NCBI GenBank assembly: GCA_013298895.1
Contig: JAAFJM010000001.1
Coordinates: 62,001-126,000 of the forward strand
Direction of reading: 5' to 3'
Origin: Bacteroidota bacterium
GTDB taxonomy: Bacteria; Bacteroidota; Bacteroidia; UKL13-3
Length of the DNA: 64,000 bases
Shown: positions 9,268-20,319 of the stretch, piece by piece
Position numbering within the stretch: the stretch's first letter is position 1
Layout of the letters: each line of letters opens with the position of its first letter
Translations under genes and position numbers: made by a program
Notes under the pieces: model-generated
Databases searched by the model: none
Seen by the model: only the letters and a program-made list of their open reading frames with translations
What the model was told of the DNA's origin: nothing

Positions 9268-9622
9268 AATATTAGTAGTAGATGACGATCCTTATATATT
9301 AATGTCGTTAGAATTTTTAATGCGTAAAAATGGGTTTGATGTTATAATAGCTCGCAACGGAACAGAAACACTAGAATTACTAGAGGAAAATGTACCTGAT
9401 GTGGTTTTGTTGGATATTATGATGCCCGATGTAGATGGTTATGCTATTTGTAAGCATATAAAAAGCAGCATTAAACATAAAGAATGTAAAGTGGTATTTA
9501 TAAGTGCAAAGTCAAAGGAAGCCGATATTCAAAAAGGGTATGACTTAGGTGCAGAATTATATATTACAAAACCTTTCTCTAATAAGGATATTGTAAATAA
9601 AATAACAGCTTTATTGGATTAA
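9251..9622 (+). CDS. Single-domain response regulator (CheY-like)
   Basis: A 123-residue receiver domain with no output domain. The acidic pocket is DDD at 11-13, the phospho-acceptor is Asp55 (VVLLDIMMPD), the Thr/Ser position is in FISAKS and the conserved Lys in ITKPFS. The ATG at 9251 is preferred to an in-frame TTG at 9242. It overlaps the kinase 3' end by 17 bp and is almost surely its cognate partner. With no DNA-binding part it must act by protein contact or relay to another protein. Its stop TAA shares the bases TTAA (9619-9622) with the stop of the convergent symporter gene. Confidence 0.93.
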   Translation: MSQAYKILVVDDDPYILMSLEFLMRKNGFDVIIARNGTETLELLEENVPDVVLLDIMMPDVDGYAICKHIKSSIKHKECKVVFISAKSKEADIQKGYDLGAELYITKPFSNKDIVNKITALLD

Positions 9623-10974
9623 ATTTCTTTTTCCCATTTAGCTACCACGTATGTTGCTAAACAGTTTCCAACAACATTAACAGATGTTCTGGCCATATCC
9701 ATTAATGCGTCTATTGCCAAAATAGCAAATGCTTTTTGAGGATCTAATCCCATGGAGGCGACAGTAGTAACTAGTATTAAAAAACTAGCACCACGCACAC
9801 CAGCTACTCCTTTGCTTGTTAGCATTAAAGTTAAACACATGGTAATTTGTTGAATTAAGGTTAGTTCTACTCCGCAAGCTTGTGCCACAAATACTGAAGC
9901 TAAACTCAAATACAAAGTAGTTCCATCTAAATTAAAACTATAGCCAGTAGGCAATACAAAAGCAACTACCTTACGTGGAATGCCCATATTTTCCATATTT
10001 TCTAAAGCCTTTGGTAGTGCTGCTTCCGAGCTTGCAGTAGCAAAAGCCAATGAAACAGGTTCGCTAATTGCTTGTATAAATTTTTTGAAAGGTAGTTTTA
10101 CTATTAAGCCAATTGGCACTAATACCAATAGCACAAAACCAATTAAAGCAATGTATAAAGTAGCTACTAATTTAAAAAGTGCTTGTAGTGATTCAATTCC
10201 CATGGTGGCTACAGCATATGCTATAGCTCCACCTCCAGCTAATGGAGCTAAGTACATTACTAAATCAGTAAATTTAAACATTACTTCGCTTAAACCTTCA
10301 GCAAATTTTAAAATTGGGCGTTTCTTATCTTCATCCTTAATTAATGCTAAAGCAATACCAAATAAAATACTAAAAACAACTACTTGTAAAACTTGATTTT
10401 CAACAATTGACTTAGCAAAGTTTTCAGGAAAAATATCCAGTATTACGTCATGCGATTGTTTTTGCTCAATAATTTTATTTGCCTTAGCTGTTACTTCGGT
10501 AGCTACTTCTATTGTTTTTAATCCATAGCCTGCACCAGAAATATTGATAGCAAATAATCCAATTACCAATGCCAAAGTAGTTACTATTTCAAAATAAAGA
10601 ATAGCTTTTAATCCCATTCTACCTACTTGTTTAATATTTGAATGGCCAGCAATTCCTACCACTAACGTAGAAAATAAAAGCGGAGCAATAATGGTTTTTA
10701 TTAAACGTAAAAAAATATCACTGAATACTTTCAGAGGTTTGGCTACTTGAGGAAAATCGTAACCAATCTCAATGCCTAATACCATACAAAATAAAATAGC
10801 AGCTGTGAGTGATGGTTTTTTTATTACATAAAATAAAGCAGCACCAATAAATAAATACCTACTTGCAGCTAAAAGTGCAGGGTTTTGATTTGGTAAAATA
10901 TGCAACAAACAAGATAGTGCTAAAATTATTGCTAATGTAAATAGTATATATTTGGCTTTCATTAGGGCGAACAT
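9619..10974 (-). CDS. Dicarboxylate/amino acid:cation symporter (DAACS family)
   Basis: A 451-residue membrane protein of the GltP/DctA family, which imports glutamate, aspartate or C4-dicarboxylates with Na+ or H+. Signs are about eight helices plus re-entrant loops and the family signature ASSEAALPKALENM, the segment LPTGYSFNLDGTTLYLSLA and the C-terminal helix with DALMDMARTSVNVVGNCLA. The N-terminus could be ATG at 10974 or 10962 (MKAKYILF). The gene lies tail to tail with the response regulator, stops overlapping. A gap terminator separates it from gap. The substrate is not decidable; a link to the adjacent sensor is possible but only suggested by position. Confidence 0.93.
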   Translation of the reverse strand: MFALMKAKYILFTLAIILALSCLLHILPNQNPALLAASRYLFIGAALFYVIKKPSLTAAILFCMVLGIEIGYDFPQVAKPLKVFSDIFLRLIKTIIAPLLFSTLVVGIAGHSNIKQVGRMGLKAILYFEIVTTLALVIGLFAINISGAGYGLKTIEVATEVTAKANKIIEQKQSHDVILDIFPENFAKSIVENQVLQVVVFSILFGIALALIKDEDKKRPILKFAEGLSEVMFKFTDLVMYLAPLAGGGAIAYAVATMGIESLQALFKLVATLYIALIGFVLLVLVPIGLIVKLPFKKFIQAISEPVSLAFATASSEAALPKALENMENMGIPRKVVAFVLPTGYSFNLDGTTLYLSLASVFVAQACGVELTLIQQITMCLTLMLTSKGVAGVRGASFLILVTTVASMGLDPQKAFAILAIDALMDMARTSVNVVGNCLATYVVAKWEKEI

Positions 10975-11020
10975 ACTAAAATTTTAACTATAGAGCGAAA
11001 TGAAAAAATTATAACATAAA

Positions 11021-11050
11021 AAAAGCGCTCCAAATAAATGAAGCGCTTTT
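11021..11050 (-). terminator. Intrinsic terminator of gap
   Basis: A perfect 9-bp inverted repeat (11021-11029 and 11042-11050) with a 12-nt loop. On the minus strand it ends GCGCTTTTTTTATG, a good U tract, 20 bp past the gap stop. Confidence 0.85.
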
Positions 11051-11069
11051 AAATTATTTATTGAATGAA

Positions 11070-12071
<1,002 letters not shown>

Positions 12072-12111
12072 TTATTTTTTTATTTAAGTGAAAAATCAAA
12101 ATTAATGTTTG

Positions 12112-12143
12112 CGAAAATAAACTTGATTTTTACCAATACCAAA
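12112..12143 (-). promoter_or_regulatory. Candidate promoter of gap
   Basis: On the minus strand, TTTG (12143-12140), a 20-nt spacer and TATTTTCG (12119-12112) fit TTTG-N19..21-TAnnTTTG with one mismatch. It lies about 45 bp before the gap start. In the rest of 12069-12323 I see no gene. Confidence 0.55.
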
Positions 12144-12323
12144 CTAAAGCCCAAATAATTAACCCAAATAAATATTAGTTTTTATATTGTTGAAATGGAT
12201 TCGACATAAAATTAATCAGAAATAACAAAAAAACGCAAGCACTTTTGTTACCTTGGTTTTTTTGTTAATAAAGTTAATTGTTAGTTAGTTCGAACCTTCT
12301 GATAAATAAAATTTAAGCCAAAA

Positions 12324-13631
12324 CTAATAAACCATTTGTAAAAGCTTACATTTAGCTACCATGTCTTCATTATCAATAGCCGTAATTTCTACTGCTACTA
12401 TTTCGTTAACCAACATAGGGTCGTAATTGGTTTTTACTTTTATGTAATTACTGGTAAATCCATACATTACATTATTGTCGTTTTCGGCTTCCCAAAGCAC
12501 AGGATAAGTTTTACCAATATGTTCGTTATAAAATGCCAAACGTTTTTTATCGCTTAAAATATGTAGCATTTTGCTTCTATCAGCACGTTCACTTAAATTT
12601 ACTTTGCCGGGTAATTTGTAGGCTGTGGTGTTCACTCTTTCGCTGTAAGTAAATACATGCAAATACGAAATGTTAAGTTCGTTTAAATAATTATAAGTAT
12701 CAATAAAATCTTCGTGCTCTTCGCCCGGATAACCCACAATTACATCTACTCCAATGCAGCAATGAGGCATTAAAGCCTTAATTTTATTAACGCGCGAGGT
12801 ATATAATTCGGTTAAATACCTTCTGCGCATGGATTGTAGAATTTTATCGCTACCACTTTGTAACGGAATATGAAAATGTGGCACAATTACGTTTGATTTA
12901 GCCACTAATTCTATAATTTCATCGGTAAGTAAATTGGGTTCAATGCTCGAAATTCTGATACGTTCTAAACCATTTACTTGCTCTAAAGCTTGCAGCAATT
13001 GATAAAAATTTTCGTCAGTTCCTTGTCCAAAATCACCAGTATTTACTCCTGTTAGCACAATTTCTTTAATTCCTTGACTTACTATTTCTTCTGCTTGTTT
13101 TACAATATTAGCTATGGTATCGCTGCGGCTTTTACCACGAGCTAGCGGAATGGTGCAAAACGAACAAAAATAATCGCAACCATCTTGTACTTTTAAAAAC
13201 GAACGTGTTCTATCGCCAATAGAATAACTGGCATGGTAATCTAAAACTTCTTTAATTTTTCCTTCTTTAACTATGGCTACCTCGCGTTTGCTAATATCGT
13301 TCAGGTAGTTTTCAATATTAAATTTTTCGGCAGCACCAAGCACCACATCTACACCTGGAATTTTAGCAATTTCGTTTGGTTTCAATTGCGCATAGCAGCC
13401 AACTATGGCCACAAAAGCATTTGGGTTATGGCGTAAAGCTTCTTTTACAATTTTCTTGCATTTTTTATCAGCATTATCGGTTACCGAGCAAGTGTTAACC
13501 ACATACACATCGGCACCAGCCTCAAAAGCAACCTTTTGCATTCCAGCCTCAGTTAATTGGCGACCAATTGAACTGGTTTCAGAAAAATTTAATTTACAAC
13601 CTAACGTATAAAACGCAACTGTTTTTTGCAT
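12324..13631 (-). CDS. mtaB: tRNA t6A37 methylthiotransferase MtaB
   Basis: A 435-residue radical-SAM methylthiotransferase. MtaB adds a methylthio group to t6A37 of ANN-reading tRNAs. The N-terminal cluster-binding Cys are 12, 48 and 79 (TLGCKLNFSE, NTCSVT, VGCYAQ). The radical-SAM cluster motif CxxxCxxC is Cys152/156/159 (GCDYFCSFC), and a C-terminal TRAM-like stretch follows. The TLGCKLN start separates MtaB from MiaB and RimO. A -7-like box TATTTTTG (minus strand, 13645-13638) lies only 7 bp before the ATG, so the transcript could be nearly leaderless. The family is certain, the subtype likely. Confidence 0.92.
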   Translation of the reverse strand: MQKTVAFYTLGCKLNFSETSSIGRQLTEAGMQKVAFEAGADVYVVNTCSVTDNADKKCKKIVKEALRHNPNAFVAIVGCYAQLKPNEIAKIPGVDVVLGAAEKFNIENYLNDISKREVAIVKEGKIKEVLDYHASYSIGDRTRSFLKVQDGCDYFCSFCTIPLARGKSRSDTIANIVKQAEEIVSQGIKEIVLTGVNTGDFGQGTDENFYQLLQALEQVNGLERIRISSIEPNLLTDEIIELVAKSNVIVPHFHIPLQSGSDKILQSMRRRYLTELYTSRVNKIKALMPHCCIGVDVIVGYPGEEHEDFIDTYNYLNELNISYLHVFTYSERVNTTAYKLPGKVNLSERADRSKMLHILSDKKRLAFYNEHIGKTYPVLWEAENDNNVMYGFTSNYIKVKTNYDPMLVNEIVAVEITAIDNEDMVAKCKLLQMVY

Positions 13632-13690
13632 AGCTTACAAAAATATAAAAGAATATTGGTTTTGAAGAAAAAAAGCCATTGAAAATAAAA

Positions 13691-13718
13691 TAGCCACAGA
13701 TTTGACTGATGACGCAGA
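13691..13718 (+). repeat. Dispersed intergenic repeat, GCCACAGATT family (copy 1)
   Basis: The stretch beginning GCCACAGATTTGACTGATG and ending GACGCAGA is matched in inverted orientation at 15011-15045 on the other side of the OmpA-like gene. It is built from a loose period of about 9-10 bases (CAGATT, GCAGA). It looks like a short dispersed repeat with no coding role. Confidence 0.5.
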
Positions 13719-13775
13719 AAGGTGGTGGAAATTATTTATTGCTTGAAAAGGAATTATCATTTAAGAGTAAAAACT

Positions 13776-14816
13776 TTATTTATTATCTATGGTGCATTCT
13801 ACGCGTCTGTTTATTTTTCTGCCATCTTCTTTGTCGTTACTTGCTATTGGCTTTGAACTACCTAAACCATTATATTTAATAAAAACCTTGTTTATACCTT
13901 GTTCAATTAAATAGTCTGCAACAGCCTTTGCTCTGGCTTTTGAAAGGCTCATATTATCAACCTCATTACCAATATTATCCGTATGGCCTATGAGATTAAT
14001 TTTATGAGTGGGATTACGTTTTAAATAGGCTACCAATTTATTTAATTCCGTATAAGATTCTTTCAATAAAATACTTTTGTTAGTTTCAAATACAATATTT
14101 TTAAGGATTAAAGGTGCTCCTAATTTGGGAGCAAAGCTATCAGTGTCAATATCCATTTGCAGGTTTCTTGTACCTCCTCTTATATCGTCTAAATACAAAG
14201 AGTACCCTCTAAAAGCAATTCCACCTGGCACTAAATCAGGAATTTCAGCAGTTATAGAATTAAGTAAAGTTTTACCATCTGCTGAATAGAGTTTTCCTGT
14301 AACATTGGTGGAGGTATTAAATAAAACTTCAACTCTATACCATGTATATAATTTATAGGTTTGGTTTACTGTTTTTAAAGGTGGATATGTGTAATTTGGA
14401 GTCTTCGAAAAGTTTAATGTATTAGTGCTTGGGTCAACACATAAGAAATACCCGCTTTCTGTGTTGTTCATACCAATTCCAAAATAAAGTCTAGTATTTT
14501 GATTGAAACGTGTCCACCAACTTATAGCTTCATCAGGAAGTCCAATAGTTTTATCAATTCTTTTATAAAATCCTCCACCACTTTGGCAGTATAATCCAAA
14601 ATTACTGGAATGGGCAGCACCTTTAGTTTTTAAAGAAAATCCTTCTCCTACTTTAAACCAAGGATTCCAATGCCAAACAGTATCTTTCTCAAAATCTTCA
14701 ATTATTGGTAAATCATTTCTAGTTTGACTGAAAGCGGTAGAGCAGAAGATCAAAATAAAGCAAATAAATATAATGCGTTTACTTATGTTATTTATATTTT
14801 GTTTCAATGACGTCAT
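13776..14816 (-). CDS. Secreted OmpA-like protein with N-terminal lectin-like beta domain
   Basis: A 346-residue exported protein. A signal peptide (IIFICFILIFCSTAFSQ) leads to a beta-rich domain (about 35-220) with many aromatic residues and the spaced phrases FEKDTVWHWNPWF, YTWYRVEV and YSLYLDDI, which looks like a concanavalin-like jelly roll. The C-terminal OmpA peptidoglycan-binding domain (about 238-346) has KINLIGHTDNIG, SLSKARAKAVADYL and DGRKINRRVE. It likely tethers to peptidoglycan and displays a sugar- or ligand-binding domain in the periplasm or outer membrane. The OmpA part is clear; the lectin-like label is from the look of the sequence only. It is flanked by inverted dispersed repeats. 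Confidence 0.8.
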   Translation of the reverse strand: MTSLKQNINNISKRIIFICFILIFCSTAFSQTRNDLPIIEDFEKDTVWHWNPWFKVGEGFSLKTKGAAHSSNFGLYCQSGGGFYKRIDKTIGLPDEAISWWTRFNQNTRLYFGIGMNNTESGYFLCVDPSTNTLNFSKTPNYTYPPLKTVNQTYKLYTWYRVEVLFNTSTNVTGKLYSADGKTLLNSITAEIPDLVPGGIAFRGYSLYLDDIRGGTRNLQMDIDTDSFAPKLGAPLILKNIVFETNKSILLKESYTELNKLVAYLKRNPTHKINLIGHTDNIGNEVDNMSLSKARAKAVADYLIEQGINKVFIKYNGLGSSKPIASNDKEDGRKINRRVECTIDNK

Positions 14817-14950
14817 TTTGTTTTACTGAATAAATATTCTGAAAATTTTATCTTAAACGTAAAAGTAAAAAAGATTATTGAATTTGAATAATAATTTTAT
14901 CGCAGGCAAAATTATCCAATTGATAAAAAACCAGTACTACCCAAAAAATC

Positions 14951-15045
14951 TGTTGCCAAAAACCTTAGCGAGCTTTGCGAAAAACTTTGAGCCCTTTGCG
15001 GTTACTTTTACTGCGTAATCTGTTTAATCTGCGAATCTGTGGCTA
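14951..15045 (-). repeat. Two dispersed intergenic repeats (CTTTGCG family and GCCACAGATT copy 2)
   Basis: Two repeat types lie side by side in the gap between the OmpA-like gene and the beta-barrel gene. At about 14951-15005 there is a run of CTTAGCGAG/CTTTGCG units with a period near 11-13. At 15011-15045 there is CTGCGTAATCTGTTTAATC... ending in AATCTGTGGC, the inverted match of 13691-13718. Neither has a start codon or open frame of note. Confidence 0.5.
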
Positions 15046-15049
15046 AAAA

Positions 15050-16687
15050 CTAAAATCTTTTTCTTAAAAATAAGTTGAAGCTCATGTTATAAGGATATTG
15101 TTTCAACCATTTTTCGTCAGATACAATATTGGTTAAACTGGTTTTTATGACTGGCATAAAGCCAATGGAAACTCCAGGTGCACTTAAATTATAAGTAAAC
15201 TGAGGTTGGAAGGTAAAAAACAAAGTGTTTTTAAAAGCAGGATAATCGTTTTTATTGCTTATTTCATAAACGCCCACATTGTTTTGCGCAATAACGTAAG
15301 TGTTTATTCCTGTTAAAAAGCCAATTCCCAAACCAGTTTGCGCAGCTAACTCAAATTTAGGAGTTTCTAGAATTTTATAAGTAACATAAATAGGAATTTC
15401 GGTGTACGAGTATTTTAATGATTTAACAAAGTTGTTTCCTGCAGTTATGCTGTCGTTTCTGTAAATCAAATTTTCTTCGTAATTGCCCATTATATTTTTG
15501 GCAGTATCAATATTAAAACTCATGGTTTGCTTAAAGTTAGCCATAATAATACCAGAACTTAAAGTAATACGTTTGGTAATATCGTAACCCACTAAAAATC
15601 CTCCTGAAATTTCAGATTCGGTGCTTTCGGTTTTTTCGCGCAAATTAATATTGGCAGCACTGTTAGTTTTATCAGTTCCTTCGGCATAACGCATAAAACT
15701 ATAGCCCATTCCGGCATAGGCTATTATGGTTAATTTTTCGCGTTTTAACGATGGTCCCATGTAATCGTTTTCCGATGCTTGTTGCGCATTGGTAGTTTTT
15801 ACATTGGGTGTATTGGTGCTGCTATCTACCTTGGCAGGAGTTTCTATTTTGGTTTCAGGTTCTGTAATTTCTATTGCTTTTACTGGTTTTGGTTTATTTT
15901 GTTCACCAACAAAAGTGTTTAAAGGTTCATCATTTTTAGCAATGGCAGTATTGTTGTTATTATTACTTCCACCATTATTTGAGTTGATAGCATTGTCATT
16001 CATACCATCATTCTTAGCAATTGGGTTATTAACTGTATTGTTTGTCGCTGAACCATTAATTACAGAAGCAGTAACAATAGCACTAGCGATAATTGGTTTT
16101 GTGCTGCTATTATTTTTTGTTTTATTATTAATACTTTGAATATTAGGTTCGCTAGAAATTGAATTCTTGTTATTATTTTTTTGAATTTTATGAGATTGTA
16201 GAGTAGGGGGAACCGCGTTATTTTCAGCTTTTTTAGTATTTAAAGCTAACTGCTGTTTGCTATTATAGGTACTAGCTGATAAACCAACAGAGCTATTTAA
16301 GTTTTCATTGCCAATGGCAGCAGAATCTAACCAAACAAAAGCTTTTGGATGAGTTAAAGTATTGTTCTGGCTAATTTCAACTGAAAATTTATTGATAAAA
16401 ATACCTGCAATAACACCCACAGTAAGCACTGCAAAAGTCCAGATATAAACCAGTTTTTTGCTATATTTCGATATTTGAGGTAAATGTTTTTCAATAGCTA
16501 ACCAAATGCCTTCGCTAGGTTCTACCTGCAAGGTGTTTAATTTGGCAGCAATCGATTTTTCAAAATTATCGGCCGGTAAATTTTGGGCAATATTGTCCCA
16601 TAAGGCCTCATTTGGCTTGGCCTCAAAACTGTCGAACTGCTCTTTTAGCTGTTTTTCAAATTTATCTTGGTTGTTCAAATGGTTCAT
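15050..16687 (-). CDS. Sigma-linked TM protein with Asn-rich linker and C-terminal beta-barrel-like domain
   Basis: A 545-residue protein overlapping the ECF sigma gene by 26 bp. The N-terminus holds two copies of a short motif (FEKQLKEQFDSFEAKPNEALWDNI and FEKSIAAKLNTLQVEPSEGIWLAI; about 9-32 and 42-65). It has one membrane helix (about 83-101), a long Asn/Ser/Thr-rich linker (about 130-300) and a C-terminal domain of alternating strands (about 315-545) ending NLFLRKRF, like outer-membrane barrels of the porin-family/PorT-like type. The order cytoplasmic repeat, TM, linker, barrel is typical of Bacteroidota proteins coded next to ECF sigma factors. An anti-sigma role is plausible. I recognise no zinc-finger anti-sigma motif. 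Confidence 0.65.
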   Translation of the reverse strand: MNHLNNQDKFEKQLKEQFDSFEAKPNEALWDNIAQNLPADNFEKSIAAKLNTLQVEPSEGIWLAIEKHLPQISKYSKKLVYIWTFAVLTVGVIAGIFINKFSVEISQNNTLTHPKAFVWLDSAAIGNENLNSSVGLSASTYNSKQQLALNTKKAENNAVPPTLQSHKIQKNNNKNSISSEPNIQSINNKTKNNSSTKPIIASAIVTASVINGSATNNTVNNPIAKNDGMNDNAINSNNGGSNNNNNTAIAKNDEPLNTFVGEQNKPKPVKAIEITEPETKIETPAKVDSSTNTPNVKTTNAQQASENDYMGPSLKREKLTIIAYAGMGYSFMRYAEGTDKTNSAANINLREKTESTESEISGGFLVGYDITKRITLSSGIIMANFKQTMSFNIDTAKNIMGNYEENLIYRNDSITAGNNFVKSLKYSYTEIPIYVTYKILETPKFELAAQTGLGIGFLTGINTYVIAQNNVGVYEISNKNDYPAFKNTLFFTFQPQFTYNLSAPGVSIGFMPVIKTSLTNIVSDEKWLKQYPYNMSFNLFLRKRF

Positions 16688-17225
16688 TTAAAATGTTGTA
16701 ATGTTTGGTAAGTGCTTTTTTCATCCAATCGCGGGCACGAGCGTATTGCGATTTACTGGTTCCAATTGCAATTCCAAGCTGTTCGCCTATTTCTTTATGT
16801 GTAAATCCTTCAATGGCGTATAAGTTAAAAATTAACCTATAGCCATCGGGCATTTGCTGCACAAAAGCTAAAATTTCCTTAACCGAAATTTTTGAAACTA
16901 CATCGTCATCGTATTTTGCGTCATAATCTTGCACGTCCAAATCTTCTTTAAAATGACGAAGCCTGTGTTTGTATAAATTAATAGCATTAAATACTACCAC
17001 ACGCCTCACCCAACCTTCAAAGTTGCCTTCACCTCGGTAAGTATGCATGCTTTGAAATAATTTAATAAAACTTTCTTGCAACATATCTTCGGCTTCGGCC
17101 CTGTCTTTGGCATAGCGCATGCAAACTCCTAGCATTTTTGATGCAAAGTGATCATAAAAAGCCTTTTGAGCTTTTCTGTCGCCTTCTTTGCAACCTGTAA
17201 TCATATCTTCAATAGAAAGATTCAT
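16662..17225 (-). CDS. ECF RNA polymerase sigma factor
   Basis: A 187-residue sigma-70 family protein of ECF size. Region 2 is visible in MLGVCMRYAKDRAEAEDMLQ with ESFIKLFQ and GNFEGWVRRVV. Region 4 follows with MPDGYRLIFNLYAIEGFTHK and EIGEQLGIAIGTSKSQYARA. No extra C-terminal domain is present. It overlaps the TM/beta-barrel gene downstream, whose product is the likely regulator. The neighbourhood suggests an envelope-stress or surface-state response. The promoter it reads is unknown. Confidence 0.92.
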   Translation of the reverse strand: MNLSIEDMITGCKEGDRKAQKAFYDHFASKMLGVCMRYAKDRAEAEDMLQESFIKLFQSMHTYRGEGNFEGWVRRVVVFNAINLYKHRLRHFKEDLDVQDYDAKYDDDVVSKISVKEILAFVQQMPDGYRLIFNLYAIEGFTHKEIGEQLGIAIGTSKSQYARARDWMKKALTKHYNILNEPFEQPR

Positions 17226-17315
17226 GCCTTAGTTTGGTAATTTTTAAAAATAACTTTGGTTAAGTTACACATTAGTCAAATAAACCAATGGTAGCGGTTG
17301 CACAATACTATTAAA

Positions 17316-18023
17316 TTATTTAATATTTTTTGCTAAAAGGTGTTTTATTACATGCAATAAAGTTTCTTTTACGGGATAAGTATGCTTGGTTTCGGCCGCA
17401 AATGTGGAGGGATTTGGCAGTTTGGTTCGGTGTTTTATCAAATTGATTTTTATGTTTTCCAATGTGTTTGAAATTCCGTATTGAAAAGTTTCTACAAAAG
17501 AGGTATTAACGGCTTTGTAAGTATCAAACTTGTTTTCGAATAATTTAACCGAATATTCGTAAACATCAATTTGAGGTTTCATGCCATCTTTTAAAAGTAA
17601 ATAACCTTCCTGCTGATACAATGGTAAAATTCCAATTGGGTAAAATTCAATTTCGCTTTCTATAAACTCATAAATTTCTTTTCCTACATCCAATTGTTGT
17701 TTAATTTTTGGTAAGGCAAACCCAATAATTTCAGAAATAACTTCCATTACTTCATCATCGGTTACCACTTTTTTGTATAATATTTTAAAATTGGCTAAGT
17801 CTAGTGCATCTATGCGTTCTGGAAAATCGAGATACAAGTTGTTTTTTTGATCCATAAAACGTTTCAATAGCCTGTAATGATTGACCAATTCATTTAATTG
17901 CGGATATAGTTTAATTTGGGTAAAATGCTTATCTACATCTTGCAAATAGGCTAACAAGACATACTTTTTGTACTCTAGGTCAAGTAAATCTTCAAAAAAC
18001 CAGTTTGATGATAAAGTTTTCAT
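17316..18023 (-). CDS. Conserved hypothetical protein, mostly helical
   Basis: A 235-residue soluble protein with no signal peptide and no motif that I recognise. It starts MKTLSSNWFFEDLLDLEYKK, is rich in Leu, Lys and Tyr, and appears almost entirely helical. The phrases EIEFYPIGILPLYQQEGYLL and ENIKINLIKHR stand out. Good codon use and a length of 235 without stops argue for a real gene. It stands alone between the sigma factor (91 bp away) and the divergent groES. No function can be assigned. Confidence 0.7.
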   Translation of the reverse strand: MKTLSSNWFFEDLLDLEYKKYVLLAYLQDVDKHFTQIKLYPQLNELVNHYRLLKRFMDQKNNLYLDFPERIDALDLANFKILYKKVVTDDEVMEVISEIIGFALPKIKQQLDVGKEIYEFIESEIEFYPIGILPLYQQEGYLLLKDGMKPQIDVYEYSVKLFENKFDTYKAVNTSFVETFQYGISNTLENIKINLIKHRTKLPNPSTFAAETKHTYPVKETLLHVIKHLLAKNIK

Positions 18024-18098
18024 AATAGTAATTGATTATATTTTACAATCGTAAAAATAAAAAAAATAGTTTTAAAAAAATAAATCATGGTGTAAGCA

Positions 18099-18154
18099 AT
18101 TACGCTCTTTTGACAATTTTTCAGCCTTTTAACAAAAATTTTGTCAAACGTAAT
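18099..18154. promoter_or_regulatory. Imperfect inverted repeat between the hypothetical gene and groES
   Basis: Left arm 18099-18121 and right arm 18134-18154 pair through ATTACG/CGTAAT and TTTGACAA..TTTTT/AAAAATTTTGTCAAA, with a small bulge in each arm. It lies about 160 bp before groES and 75 bp before the divergent gene. It could be a regulator site or a hairpin. The remainder of 18024-18310 shows no gene I support. Confidence 0.4.
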
Positions 18155-18310
18155 CTGCCAAAAATCAAGGGTATTGAAAATTAGGACTGTGCAAGGTTGA
18201 AAATTTGTCATACAAAACCTCAATGGCACAATAAGTGCTAAACACCAATTGTAAACTTAATTATTTAGGTTTATGCATAAACAATCAAAAATTTAAAAAA
18301 AATAAATAAT

Positions 18311-18586
18311 ATGTCAGTATCATTAAAACCATTAGCCGACAGAGTGTTGGTGGAGCCAGCACCGGCAGAAGAAAAAACAATTGGTGGAATTATTATTCCA
18401 GACACCGCTAAAGAAAAACCGCAAAGAGGTATTGTTGTGGCAGCAGGAGCAGGAAAAAAAGATGAGCCTATGACTGTTAAGCCTGGCGATAGCGTATTGT
18501 ACGGTAAATATGCTGGAACTGAAGTTACCGTTGATGGTAAAGAGTATTTAATTATGCGCGAAAGCGATATTTTTGCTATTGTATAG
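18311..18586 (+). CDS. groES: Co-chaperonin GroES
   Basis: A 91-residue GroES, the 10-kDa lid of the GroEL folding chamber. It has the family N-terminus ([19 protein letters not shown]), the mobile loop with [13 protein letters not shown], the central [16 protein letters not shown] and the C-terminal [13 protein letters not shown]. It is followed 93 bp later by groEL on the same strand. I found no complete CIRCE (HrcA) operator upstream; only one half-like AAGTGCTAA occurs at 18233-18241. Confidence 0.97.
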   Translation: MSVSLKPLADRVLVEPAPAEEKTIGGIIIPDTAKEKPQRGIVVAAGAGKKDEPMTVKPGDSVLYGKYAGTEVTVDGKEYLIMRESDIFAIV

Positions 18587-18599
18587 CAATTAGTTGGTA

Positions 18600-18614
18600 G
18601 TTGTCAGTTGATAG
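18600..18614 (-). repeat. Dispersed 15-mer repeat (copy in groES-groEL gap)
   Basis: GTTGTCAGTTGATAG here is the exact reverse complement of CTATCAACTGACAAC at 27476-27490, before paaA. Both are in short intergenic gaps. After it (about 18634-18677) comes an AT-rich run of period-7/8 units (ATCAAAAA, ATCTTAA, ATCAAAA, ATTAAAAA). Confidence 0.5.
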
Positions 18615-18664
18615 AGTAATTCTTACTAACACAATCAATCAAAAAATCTTAAATCAAAAATTAA

Positions 18665-20317
<1,653 letters not shown>

Positions 20318-20319
20318 TT

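Noticed and set aside
12276-12284. AATTGTTAG, a half of the paa operator, near mtaB
   Set aside because: Only one half, in the gap downstream of gap and mtaB ends; such a 9-mer is expected by chance in AT-rich DNA.
18020-18229. Open frame of 69 codons on the minus strand before groES
   Set aside because: It overlaps the inverted repeat and the promoter region, has an unusual residue mix (many Phe, Ile, Lys) and no family look. It is most likely chance in AT-rich DNA.
18233-18241. CIRCE-like half site AAGTGCTAA before groES
   Set aside because: The partner half TTAGCACTC at the right distance is absent, so an HrcA operator is not supported.
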